This document shows, piece after piece, positions 7,644-15,528 of a stretch of DNA of 26,202 nucleotides (position 1 is its first letter; the number at the start of each line of letters is the position of its first letter). The position numbers and the translations under genes were made by a program. Source of the stretch: Bacilli bacterium (GTDB lineage: Bacteria; Bacillota_I; Bacilli_A; RF39; UBA660); NCBI GenBank assembly GCA_022793145.1, contig JAAWCI010000051.1:1-26202 (forward strand), written 5' to 3'. The notes beneath the pieces were generated by a model, which was given only the letters and a program-made list of their open reading frames with translations, was not told the origin of the DNA and ran no database searches.

Positions 7644-10358
7644 ATGATAGAACTAAAAGGGGTTAGTAAAATATACAAAGCGAAAAAAGGAGTAAAAACA
7701 GTTGCACTTGATAATGTTTCTTTTACACTTCCAAATAAAGGGCTATTCTTTATTTTAGGAAAAAGTGGCTCAGGGAAATCGACACTATTAAATATTTTAG
7801 GTGGATTAGACAAATATGATAGTGGCGATATGATAGTTGACACTAAAAGTACAAAAAAATTTTGGGGCAAAGATTATGATTATTATCGAAATACTTATAT
7901 TGGTTTTATCTTTCAAGAATTTAATTTATTAGAAGAATATAATGTTTATGATAATATTATGCTGAGTAGGAAACTTCAAAAAGAAAAAGTAAGTCAAACA
8001 GTTGTTGATGAGTTACTAAATAAAGTGGGAATTGATGGTTTAGGAAAAAGGCGGATGAACGAATTATCTGGAGGACAAAAACAGAGGGTTGCAATTGCAA
8101 GAGCATTAATAAAAAATCCAGAAATTATATTAGCAGACGAACCAACAGGAAATTTAGATGCTGAAACTGGAAAACAAATTTTTACTTTGTTAAAATCAAT
8201 CTCTAAAGAAAAGCTTGTGATTGTTGTGTCACATGATAGAGAATCAGCACTCGCTTACGCAGATGGTATTATAGAAATTGCAGATGGGAAAATCATTTCT
8301 AATAGTATTCAATTATCATTAGAGGAAAATAAAGCTTTTAGAGCTAAAAAGTCAAAACTTCCGTTTTTCTCTAGTATGAAATTTGCATTTGCCAACCTAG
8401 GAAGTCATAAAGTGAAACTCTTTTTCACCATTTTATTGGTTTTTATGTCCGTTGTATTTTTTGGAACATCTAAAATCCTATCTAAATTTGATATTGAAAA
8501 AAGCCATGCGAAAACGATGGCTGAAAATAATAATGAATATGTTACTTTAAAAAAAGGAACTTATGATGACTATAATAAAAAATGGTATAATGGCGCAGAT
8601 TATGTTGAATTAAACGATGAGGATATTGCTTATATATCAAAATATTTAACAAGTACTTATGTGAATAAATATCTATTAAATGAGGATAATGAAGAAATAA
8701 CATTTGATATTGATTACAAGGGAATGTTTAATAATGATAAAACTTCTTCATACTATTTGATGCAACCAAACTACTTGAAATTTATAGAAACTGATGAACA
8801 ATTTATCAAGCAAAAAATAATTGGAGAATATCCAAAAGCATATGATGAAATTATGATTCACAGTTATTTTGCAGATTATATTATGCAGTATGGAATTTTA
8901 TTATATGAAGAAAATCCAAATCAATTTAAGAAGGAATATTATAAACCAACTAGTTATGAGGATTTTTTTGTAGGAGATAAATATTTGAAACTAGGAACAA
9001 CAAAAGTAAAAGTAACAGGTATTATTTTAGATGATACAGAACCATTTCAATTTTTAAAAGAAATTCCTTATAAAGAACAAGTAGGAGTAAAAATCGAAGC
9101 CTTTTTAGGGGTTCCAACAAGCAATAATAAAATGTATGAATTTAATGCGAAAATATTAAGTAACGCAACGGATATTTATGTAGTACCAGGTTTTGTTAAA
9201 AACGTTGGTTTAAAGCCAAATACTGTTATTGATAGTAACCACTATGCTACTCAATTAAAACAAGAAGATAAGACTTATTATTTAGGAAGTCAAATGCGTC
9301 ATTTAGAAAATAAAGTGAGTATATTGAATGGAGAAAAAATGACTACAATAGATTCATTGCAAAATAATGAGATTATTGTTCCAGAAAGTTATTTAGATCG
9401 AATTTCCAAAAACGAATACACAAAATTAAAGGAACAATACATTAAAGATTATAATGAGAATGTTAGAAAATTAGAAATTGAAAATAAAACTATTCGTGAG
9501 GAAAATAAAAAAGCGCAAGAAGAATATGATCTAAAATTGGAAAACGGCGAGGAAGTAGAAGAACCAATATTCAAAGAAGAAAAAGAAATTATATATAAAG
9601 ATGATGATGAATTAAAGCAAGAATTTTTGAAAAACTATTTAAAAGAAAACTCTATATTAGATATTCCTGTATCTTTAATATTGTCAGCTCACCAAGGCAC
9701 AAATAAACTAGGAAAATTTGAAAATTTAAAAATTATAGGGATAGAATTAGATGGAGATAATATCTATATACCTAATACAATGGCACAAGATTTCATGAGA
9801 AAAAACTATTATGTTTGTAACTTATTGATTCGAGAAAAAGATAGGAAAAAAATTGAAGAACTATTTATAAATTTTCCATATGATGATGCGAAATATTTAA
9901 GTATTACAACTTATTCTGAAAATATTTCAACAATTAGTTTGGCATTGGGAAACCTTGCTTTTATTGCAAAATATGCAAGTTATATATTTGGTTTTTTTGC
10001 CTTTATTCTACTTACCAATTTTATTGTAAATTCAATTTATTATAATAAAAAAACAATTGGAATATTAAGAGGATTAGGTGCTAGAAAAAAAGATGTTTTC
10101 AAGATTTTCTTAAACGAAGGTCTTATTATCGGAGTTTTTTCATTAATTTTATCAATTACAACTTTATATATTGCCATATACATAACAAATAATTATATAT
10201 CAAGCCATTTATTTTTCCATATCGATTTTATTATATTTATGCCAGAAAATTTATGTATTATTATTGGTAGTGTACTTGCTATTATCTTTGTATCTTCACT
10301 ATTTACAGTTAGAAGAATAGCGAAAATGAATCCAGTAGATGCTATATTAAATAAATAG
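7644..10358 (+). CDS. Fused ABC transporter: MacB-type ATPase plus FtsX-like permease
   Basis: 904-residue protein joining a complete ABC ATPase to a permease. The ATPase shows Walker A GKSGSGKST (39-47), the Q-loop at Q91, the signature LSGGQKQR (141-148), Walker B IILADEPTGNLD (161-172) and the H-loop VVSHD with H197, a MacB/LolD-like pattern. The permease has a first helix near 256-276, a long extracellular segment (about 280-770) that includes a charged coiled-coil-like stretch near 590-660, then three helices ending in an FtsX-like tail (RRIAKMNPVDAILNK). Relatives act in peptide-antibiotic resistance, lipoprotein handling or envelope signalling as mechanotransmission machines rather than classical importers. 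No histidine kinase or response regulator is adjacent, so a BceAB-type role is not supported. AGGAG lies 8 nt before the ATG. It is probably a single-gene unit between two terminators. The substrate is unknown. Confidence 0.85.
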   Translation: MIELKGVSKIYKAKKGVKTVALDNVSFTLPNKGLFFILGKSGSGKSTLLNILGGLDKYDSGDMIVDTKSTKKFWGKDYDYYRNTYIGFIFQEFNLLEEYNVYDNIMLSRKLQKEKVSQTVVDELLNKVGIDGLGKRRMNELSGGQKQRVAIARALIKNPEIILADEPTGNLDAETGKQIFTLLKSISKEKLVIVVSHDRESALAYADGIIEIADGKIISNSIQLSLEENKAFRAKKSKLPFFSSMKFAFANLGSHKVKLFFTILLVFMSVVFFGTSKILSKFDIEKSHAKTMAENNNEYVTLKKGTYDDYNKKWYNGADYVELNDEDIAYISKYLTSTYVNKYLLNEDNEEITFDIDYKGMFNNDKTSSYYLMQPNYLKFIETDEQFIKQKIIGEYPKAYDEIMIHSYFADYIMQYGILLYEENPNQFKKEYYKPTSYEDFFVGDKYLKLGTTKVKVTGIILDDTEPFQFLKEIPYKEQVGVKIEAFLGVPTSNNKMYEFNAKILSNATDIYVVPGFVKNVGLKPNTVIDSNHYATQLKQEDKTYYLGSQMRHLENKVSILNGEKMTTIDSLQNNEIIVPESYLDRISKNEYTKLKEQYIKDYNENVRKLEIENKTIREENKKAQEEYDLKLENGEEVEEPIFKEEKEIIYKDDDELKQEFLKNYLKENSILDIPVSLILSAHQGTNKLGKFENLKIIGIELDGDNIYIPNTMAQDFMRKNYYVCNLLIREKDRKKIEELFINFPYDDAKYLSITTYSENISTISLALGNLAFIAKYASYIFGFFAFILLTNFIVNSIYYNKKTIGILRGLGARKKDVFKIFLNEGLIIGVFSLILSITTLYIAIYITNNYISSHLFFHIDFIIFMPENLCIIIGSVLAIIFVSSLFTVRRIAKMNPVDAILNK

Positions 10359-10367
10359 GTATTTAAA

Positions 10368-10406
10368 AACAAATCATATCAATTTTTTTGAGGGTTTGTT
10401 TTTTTT
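10368..10406 (+). terminator. Intrinsic terminator after the ABC transporter
   Basis: AACAAATC (10368-10375) pairs with GGTTTGTT (10393-10400), with an inner TCAA/TTGA stem and a T run. The T run merges with the next promoter. Confidence 0.8.
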
Positions 10407-10414
10407 GTTATAAT
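10406..10414 (+). promoter_or_regulatory. Extended -10 promoter for the broken gene
   Basis: TGTTATAAT (-10 hexamer 10409-10414) sits directly on the U-tract of the preceding terminator, 27 nt before the ATG at 10442. Confidence 0.6.
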
Positions 10415-10441
10415 ACATTTATTAAGAAAGGGGTAATCTAA

Positions 10442-10687
10442 ATGACTTTTTTAGAACTTAATGATGAAAATATTAAAGCAATTGCAGATAAAGTGATTAA
10501 TCATACTTATTATGGAGATGAAAAACGTATTATTCATGATGTCTTTCACCAGTTTAAATGCAATAATAATTTAAATGAAATTGCTATAAAAATAGCAATC
10601 GTTGATTTAACAAGTTCTACTCATTTATCACAAAGACTGTTATTCAATTTATGCTGGAATTATAAAGAGAATGTTACCTCATTATAG
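10442..10687 (+). pseudogene. 5' part of a broken gene of unknown function
   Basis: 81 codons behind a good promoter and an AAAGGGGT ribosome binding site. The first ~64 residues look like a genuine soluble protein (VINHTYYGDEKRIIHDVF, then IAIVDLTSSTHLSQ). The last ~17 codons are out of frame with a better continuation in the +1 frame. From memory, and unverified, the text matches the N-terminal part of an uncharacterised family about 200 residues long found in gut bacteria. Because its promoter and start site remain, a truncated peptide is probably still made. The alternative, two overlapping small genes, is less likely because the second has no ribosome binding site. Confidence 0.6.
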
Positions 10688-10880
10688 TAAAAAAGTAACT
10701 GCATATCAAATTGAAACGTGGAGAAAAAATTTCAACTATGAAGCTTTTAATGATTGCATTACAAATTTATTAGAAGAAAAAAATGTTCATGTCAAATATC
10801 GACGTAGAATGCTTGATTATTTTATGTGGTATCCAAATAGAAAAAATCAAAATTTGAGTGAACATAATGTAGCTTTATAA
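10611..10880 (+). pseudogene. 3' part of the same broken gene
   Basis: This frame is open from 10611 to 10880. Its first ATG is at 10671, but protein-like sequence begins earlier (KDCYSIYAGIIKR just before that ATG, then MLPHYSKKVTAYQIETWRKN and NYEAFNDCITNLLEE), so the ATG is internal. It has no proper Shine-Dalgarno sequence. It ends with a basic helix and MWYPNR. The join to the 5' part is near 10631-10640, where the frame changes. I infer an internal deletion with loss of frame in an originally longer single gene. If the site is instead a sequencing error, the two parts form one protein of about 145 residues. Confidence 0.55.
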
Positions 10881-10907
10881 AGAGGAGTATTAATTTTTTT
10901 GCAACTA

Positions 10908-10916
10908 TGTTATACT
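10908..10916 (+). promoter_or_regulatory. Extended -10 promoter for the lipoprotein
   Basis: TGTTATACT, with the -10 at 10911-10916, 22 nt before ATG 10939. Confidence 0.6.
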
Positions 10917-10938
10917 AATGGCGTTGAGGAGTGAATGT

Positions 10939-11448
10939 ATGGGAAGAAAATTATTGATAACAACTATTATTTTGACATTTTGTTTTTCTTGGGTAGGGTG
11001 TCAAAAAAAGGATATTCCAAGTGAATTTGGAAAGGACAATCAAGAAGAAAAAGTAAACTATAGAATTATAGAACCAGCTGAACTAAATGAAATAGATGGA
11101 GTTTTAATGAGAATAAAAAAAGACACCTTAACTAGAATAAGTGCAACAATTGTTATTTATGATTATACCAATGATGATAATATTTATGGTCAAGCTTACC
11201 GAATTGATAAAAAAGAAAACGGGAAATGGACATCTTTAAAAACATTAGATGGAAAAAATTGGACAGAAGTAAACTGGATTTTAATAGGGTATCATGTTGA
11301 TGAACATGATCGATTAGAACTAAATATTGGTTGGAAAGATATGTATGGCACATTACCAAATGGAGAATATCGAATTGTAAAAGACACTTCAAAGCAAGGT
11401 GAAATGAAACATTACGAATTTTCTGTACAATTTATTATTGAATCATAG
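10939..11448 (+). CDS. Lipoprotein with immunoglobulin-like C-terminal domain
   Basis: 169-residue exported lipoprotein. The signal peptide MGRKLLITTIILTFCFSWVG is followed by the lipobox cysteine, Cys21, giving a lipid-anchored protein on the outer face of the membrane. A short charged linker (about 22-40) leads to a beta-rich domain whose later part (ENGKWTSLKTLDG, then GTLPNGEYRIVKD and YEFSVQFIIE) resembles the bacterial Ig-like domains found in small Firmicute lipoproteins. The start is ATG 10939, 7 nt after AGGAG. An upstream in-frame ATG at 10918 has no ribosome binding site and would precede the predicted transcription start. It is followed by a terminator, so it is a one-gene transcript. 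The ligand or function is unknown. Confidence 0.75.
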   Translation: MGRKLLITTIILTFCFSWVGCQKKDIPSEFGKDNQEEKVNYRIIEPAELNEIDGVLMRIKKDTLTRISATIVIYDYTNDDNIYGQAYRIDKKENGKWTSLKTLDGKNWTEVNWILIGYHVDEHDRLELNIGWKDMYGTLPNGEYRIVKDTSKQGEMKHYEFSVQFIIES

Positions 11449-11473
11449 AAAGCAAGAAATTCTTGCTTTTTTG
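11449..11473 (+). terminator. Intrinsic terminator after the lipoprotein
   Basis: AAAGCAAG (11449-11456) pairs with CTTGCTTT (11462-11469), followed by Ts. Confidence 0.85.
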
Positions 11474-11484
11474 TAAGCTTAATT

Positions 11485-11493
11485 TGATAGAAT
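11485..11493 (+). promoter_or_regulatory. Extended -10 promoter for the XRE regulator
   Basis: TGATAGAAT, with the -10 at 11488-11493, 44 nt before ATG 11538. Confidence 0.5.
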
Positions 11494-11537
11494 AAAAAGA
11501 GAAATTATTGTATCCTGAAAAAGGAAAGGAGGACATT

Positions 11538-12257
11538 ATGAACCTAGGTGAGAAAATAGTCAAAATTAGAAAAGACAATGAGATGTCTCAAGATGATTTA
11601 GCTGAAATTTTAAACGTTGCAAGACAAACTGTTTCAAATTGGGAAAACTCTAAAAATTATCCTGATATTGAAACATTGATTGAACTTAGTGATAAATTTC
11701 ATATTTCTTTAGATGTCTTATTAAAAGGAGATAAAGAAATGGTTTATAAAATGGATAAGAAAATGAAGAATGCAAAAATTTTTAAAACTGTTACACTTGT
11801 TTTACTTTTAATATTACTTTTTGTAAGTGTTATTTTTGGGTTAAATTATCGAATGAAAAAAGAAAAAGAGAGGAAAGTAGAACAAAAATATAATACGCTT
11901 ATGAAGAATATTGATAAATTAGGCTTTGAAAAGGATGGAATTGGCTTTGCGTTTATCAAAGAAGATGGAATTATTTATAGAGTTTTTATAAAAAAACCAT
12001 TATCAGAAAATAATGAAATAAGCGCAAATACAATAACTTTTAGTGATGAAGAAGCAATTTCTGTTGACTATGATGGAAAAATAGCAAAAGTGACATATTT
12101 AAATGAGAATAAGACAACTGTTTATTGCGATCAATTTGGTAATTTATTTAACGAAGCTCAAAATAAAAATTCTATAGAGATTTATGATAAATATCAAGAT
12201 AGAACGATTTCTATTGTCACTAGGATGGTAGAACTATTTGATAACATTTACAGATAG
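11538..12257 (+). CDS. Membrane-anchored XRE-family transcriptional regulator
   Basis: 239-residue protein. Residues 1-66 are a Cro/C1-type helix-turn-helix (MNLGEKIVKIRKDNEMSQDD, ARQTVSNWE, ISLDVLLKGD) of the kind common in Firmicutes. A membrane helix follows near 86-104 (TVTLVLLLILLFVSVIFG), then an external C-terminal domain of about 130 residues with no recognisable fold. This architecture suggests a one-component regulator that senses an extracytoplasmic signal. It sits close to the ABC transporter and the lipoprotein, but each has its own terminator, so a shared role is only a guess. The start is ATG 11538, 5 nt after AGGAGG. An in-frame TTG at 11508 would add ten residues but has no ribosome binding site. 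The function beyond DNA binding is unknown. Confidence 0.8.
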   Translation: MNLGEKIVKIRKDNEMSQDDLAEILNVARQTVSNWENSKNYPDIETLIELSDKFHISLDVLLKGDKEMVYKMDKKMKNAKIFKTVTLVLLLILLFVSVIFGLNYRMKKEKERKVEQKYNTLMKNIDKLGFEKDGIGFAFIKEDGIIYRVFIKKPLSENNEISANTITFSDEEAISVDYDGKIAKVTYLNENKTTVYCDQFGNLFNEAQNKNSIEIYDKYQDRTISIVTRMVELFDNIYR

Positions 12258-12282
12258 CATTCAACAAAATAAAATTCATGAA

Positions 12283-12318
12283 ATAAAAGAGAAAAAATAG
12301 ACTTCTCTTTTATTTTTG
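12283..12318 (+). terminator. Intrinsic terminator before mutS
   Basis: ATAAAAGAGAA (12283-12293) pairs perfectly with TTCTCTTTTAT (12303-12313), followed by a T run that merges with the mutS promoter. Confidence 0.85.
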
Positions 12319-12327
12319 TGTTAAAAT
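12319..12327 (+). promoter_or_regulatory. Extended -10 promoter for mutS
   Basis: TGTTAAAAT, with the -10 at 12322-12327, only 16 nt from ATG 12344. The predicted leader is about 10 nt and begins at the AGGTGAG ribosome binding site. Confidence 0.55.
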
Positions 12328-12343
12328 AAGAACAGGTGAGACC

Positions 12344-14899
12344 ATGAAATGTAGTGAAGTAGATTTAACAAAAGTAACGCCAGCAATGAGGCAGTATTTA
12401 GAAATAAAAGAAGCAAATCCAGATGTTGTTTTGTTTTTTAGACTAGGAGACTTTTATGAAATGTTTTTTGAAGATGCAATTACAGTATCTCGGGAGTTAG
12501 AATTAACTTTAACAAGTAAAAATGCAGGTTTGGGAGAAAAAGTTCCAATGAGTGGAGTTCCCCATCATGCTGCTAATGTCTATATTGATAAACTGATTGA
12601 AAAAGGGTATAAAGTTGGAATCTGTGAACAATTAGAAGATCCCAAATCAGTAAAAGGAATTGTTAAAAGAGGTTTAATTCAAATTGTTTCTAGAGGAACT
12701 ATTTTTAATAATGAATCACTAGTAGAAAATGATTTTAATTATATTGGAAGTATTTTGGATTTTGGTCATGCATATGCTATTGCGTATGCAGATATCTCAA
12801 CAGGAGCAATCTATGCAGAATTAGTGGAACATAATGCAAGTAAACTCGTGAGTGAAGTTGTTAATATCGGATTAAAAGAAGCGATTATTAGTGATAAAGT
12901 AGATAAGGCTATTGTGTCTATGCTTAAGAACCAATTTAAAATTTCTGTTTCTATTTCTGATGCAATTGATGAATTAGAAGAATATGGATATATCTATGAA
13001 GATATTGAAGATATGCGTTATATTGAGGCAGTAAAACATTTACTTACTTATGTAACAAATACGCAAAAAAGAAGTTTGTCTCACTTACAAAAAGTAGTTA
13101 TTGAAGAACAAAAAAATCATTTAAAAATGGACATTCATACCAAAAGGAATTTGGAATTAACTGAAACTTTACGTTTAAAACAAAGAAACTTTTCTTTGAT
13201 TTGGCTACTTGATAAAACCAAAACGGCAATGGGAGCTAGAATGTTAAAATCTTTTATTGAAAATCCTTTGGTAGATAAAGATGAGATTAATCGAAGATAT
13301 GATGTAGTAGAAATTTTATTAAAAGAATTTATTTTAAAAGAAGATCTGTGTGCTGCTCTTTTTGAAGTTTATGACTTAGAACGTTTGAGTGGGCGTGTGG
13401 CGTTTGGAAATGCGAATGCTAGAGACTTGTTACAATTAAAAACTTCATTAAAAGTATTACCAGCAATTCATGATATATTAGAAAAAATTGGCTTTCATGA
13501 AAATATAGAAACATTAGATGACTTATATCAATTATTAGAAAACAGCATTTATGAAAATCCACCTTTATCTATTAAAGAAGGATACTTAATTAAAGAAGGA
13601 TATAGTTCCGAACTTGATGAACTAAAAAATCTAAGAAAAGGTGGCAAAGATTTTGTAGCTAGATTTGAAGCTGAAGAAAAAGAAAAAACTGGTATCAAGA
13701 ATTTAAAAGTTGGATATAATAAAATATTTGGTTATTATATTGAAGTTTCTAAAGGAAATGTATCTATGGTAAAACCAGAGTATGGATATGAAAGAAAACA
13801 GACACTAACAAATTGTGAACGTTACATTAGTCCTGTATTAAAAGAAAAAGAAGCATTAATTTTAAATGCAGAAGAAAAAATTATAGAATTAGAATATACA
13901 CTTTTCTCTGAGATCAGAGAGAAAATTAAAAGTTATATTCCTAGATTGCAGAAAATTTCTAAAACCATTAGTGAAATAGATGTATTGCAGTCTTTTACAA
14001 CTGTTACAGAAGAAAATAATTATGTTAGACCAATTTTAACAGATGAAAAAGTGCTTGAAATCATTGATGATAGACATCCAGTTGTAGAAAAAGTAATTGA
14101 TGGTGAATATGTTCCAAATGACATTTTGATGGACAAAGATACTGACATTTTACTAATTACTGGACCAAATATGGCTGGAAAATCTACATATATGCGTCAG
14201 CTGGCAATTACAGTTATTATGGCTCAAATAGGATGCTTCGTTCCAGCGAACAAAGCAGTTCTTCCAATTTTTGATCATATTTTTACTAGAATTGGTGCTA
14301 GTGATGATTTAGTAAGTGGAGAATCCACTTTTATGGTAGAAATGATGGAAGCCAATCATGCTATTAGTAATGCAACTGAAAATAGTTTGATTTTATTTGA
14401 TGAGCTTGGAAGAGGAACGGCAACTTTTGATGGAATGAGTTTGGCGCAAGCTATTATTGAATATATTCATGATAACATTCACGCAAAAACTTTATTTTCA
14501 ACTCATTATCATGAATTGACAGATTTGGAAAAGAATTTAAAACATTTAAAAAACATTCATGTTAGTGCTCATGAAGAAGACGGAAATATTACATTTTTAC
14601 ATAAAATTAAATCAGGTAGTGTTGACAAAAGTTATGGAATTCATGTTGCAAAACTTGCAAATCTTCCTGATAGTCTTATTAAAAGAGCCAATCAAATTTT
14701 GGATGTTTATGAAAATACAGAAAAGAAAAGGGATATTAAAATCCAGGAATCACTACCAATAGATGAATTAGTAATTCCACAAAAATCTAAAATAGAAGAA
14801 GAATTAGAACAAATTAATCCAATGGAGGTTACCCCATTGGAGGCACTAAATATTTTGTATCGTTTAAAAAATGAAGTAAAGGGTAAAATAAATTCGTAG
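12344..14899 (+). CDS. mutS: DNA mismatch repair ATPase MutS
   Basis: 851 residues, full length for MutS1. The N-terminal mismatch-recognition domain has the Phe-X-Glu motif (GDFYEMF, Phe37 and Glu39) preceded by TPAMRQYLEIK. Connector, lever and clamp domains follow. The C-terminal ABC-type ATPase has Walker A GPNMAGKST (607-615), Walker B LILFDELGRGT (Asp686) and STHYHEL. The usual GRGTSTYDG motif reads GRGTATFDG, a mild variant. It recognises mismatches and small loops in DNA and recruits MutL. mutL, the common neighbour, is not within this window. A small membrane protein gene follows after 17 nt and is probably cotranscribed. AGGTGAG precedes the ATG at a short distance. Confidence 0.97.
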   Translation: MKCSEVDLTKVTPAMRQYLEIKEANPDVVLFFRLGDFYEMFFEDAITVSRELELTLTSKNAGLGEKVPMSGVPHHAANVYIDKLIEKGYKVGICEQLEDPKSVKGIVKRGLIQIVSRGTIFNNESLVENDFNYIGSILDFGHAYAIAYADISTGAIYAELVEHNASKLVSEVVNIGLKEAIISDKVDKAIVSMLKNQFKISVSISDAIDELEEYGYIYEDIEDMRYIEAVKHLLTYVTNTQKRSLSHLQKVVIEEQKNHLKMDIHTKRNLELTETLRLKQRNFSLIWLLDKTKTAMGARMLKSFIENPLVDKDEINRRYDVVEILLKEFILKEDLCAALFEVYDLERLSGRVAFGNANARDLLQLKTSLKVLPAIHDILEKIGFHENIETLDDLYQLLENSIYENPPLSIKEGYLIKEGYSSELDELKNLRKGGKDFVARFEAEEKEKTGIKNLKVGYNKIFGYYIEVSKGNVSMVKPEYGYERKQTLTNCERYISPVLKEKEALILNAEEKIIELEYTLFSEIREKIKSYIPRLQKISKTISEIDVLQSFTTVTEENNYVRPILTDEKVLEIIDDRHPVVEKVIDGEYVPNDILMDKDTDILLITGPNMAGKSTYMRQLAITVIMAQIGCFVPANKAVLPIFDHIFTRIGASDDLVSGESTFMVEMMEANHAISNATENSLILFDELGRGTATFDGMSLAQAIIEYIHDNIHAKTLFSTHYHELTDLEKNLKHLKNIHVSAHEEDGNITFLHKIKSGSVDKSYGIHVAKLANLPDSLIKRANQILDVYENTEKKRDIKIQESLPIDELVIPQKSKIEEELEQINPMEVTPLEALNILYRLKNEVKGKINS

Positions 14900-14916
14900 A
14901 ATAATGGAGGGGAAAT

Positions 14917-15423
14917 ATGAAATTATTAGAAAAAGAAAATTGGTGGATATGGCTTATTTTAGCTTTTTTATCAGGAGGAACAAGCGTTCTTGTATTAGGG
15001 GCTTTATTAGATATATATGATAAAGAGGCGTGGTATTATAGGTGGACTAGAAAATTACCAAAACCATTATTGATCATAGGAATTTTCTTATTTGGAGTAA
15101 CAGCACTTATCTCCGTTTTTGCACTTCCATATTTATCATCTTTTGATATTAGTAAGTTTAATCTTGGAGTTGCAATTGGGATTTCTGTTATTTCTATTAT
15201 TTACATGATAATAGAAATCGTGTTAGTTGTTTTTCAAATTCAAATTGTGTGTGAAGTAAATGCAAGACTAGGTACTCCAGGAAGTGAAATTTATTTATCA
15301 CCATATATTTGGATTTTAGGGCTGATTATTCCAATAATTGGTTGGATTATGATATTAGTGATGACTTTTTATCTACAAATATGGTATTTGGTAATGTTAT
15401 ATCGAGGTATTGATATTAAATGA
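14917..15423 (+). CDS. Small polytopic membrane protein of unknown function
   Basis: 168-residue protein I do not recognise. It has four strongly hydrophobic segments, near residues 10-30, 48-72, 86-112 and 128-155. The N-terminus is rich in aromatic residues (ENWWIWLILAFLSGGTSVL) and there is a short polar loop (ARLGTPGSEIYLSPY) before the last helix. It follows mutS by 17 nt with a strong GGAGGGG ribosome binding site 4-7 nt before the ATG, so it is probably translated from the mutS transcript. It stops at TGA (15421-15423), which shows that TGA is not read as tryptophan here. A terminator follows immediately. Confidence 0.75.
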   Translation: MKLLEKENWWIWLILAFLSGGTSVLVLGALLDIYDKEAWYYRWTRKLPKPLLIIGIFLFGVTALISVFALPYLSSFDISKFNLGVAIGISVISIIYMIIEIVLVVFQIQIVCEVNARLGTPGSEIYLSPYIWILGLIIPIIGWIMILVMTFYLQIWYLVMLYRGIDIK

Positions 15424-15450
15424 AAAGAGGAACTGTAAAGTTGCTTTTTT
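15423..15450 (+). terminator. Intrinsic terminator after the mutS operon
   Basis: An imperfect hairpin with inner pairs AACT/AGTT and outer AAAAGAG/CTTTTTT (one mismatch), followed by Ts. Confidence 0.65.
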
Positions 15451-15463
15451 CTTTTGATTTTTT

Positions 15464-15492
15464 TTGACAAAGAAAACTATCTATAGTATAAT
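15464..15492 (+). promoter_or_regulatory. Consensus sigma-A promoter
   Basis: TTGACA (15464-15469), a 17-nt spacer and TATAAT (15487-15492): a perfect match in both boxes, the strongest promoter seen in the window. It drives the unrecognised gene at 15529, which is therefore probably well expressed. Confidence 0.85.
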
Positions 15493-15528
15493 GAATAAAG
15501 TTAGAATAAAAGGTATGGAGGGGTAAGT

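Noticed and set aside
10918..10938. Upstream ATG for the lipoprotein gene
   Set aside because: It lies before the predicted transcription start and its ribosome binding site; ATG 10939 gives a proper signal peptide.
7644..12257. ABC transporter, lipoprotein and XRE regulator as one resistance operon
   Set aside because: Each has its own promoter and terminator, and a broken gene lies between; only proximity supports a link.
12344..14899. Recoding of TGA as tryptophan, as in Mollicutes
   Set aside because: All conserved tryptophans examined use TGG, and TGA ends the genes at 15423 and at 25311 (minus strand).
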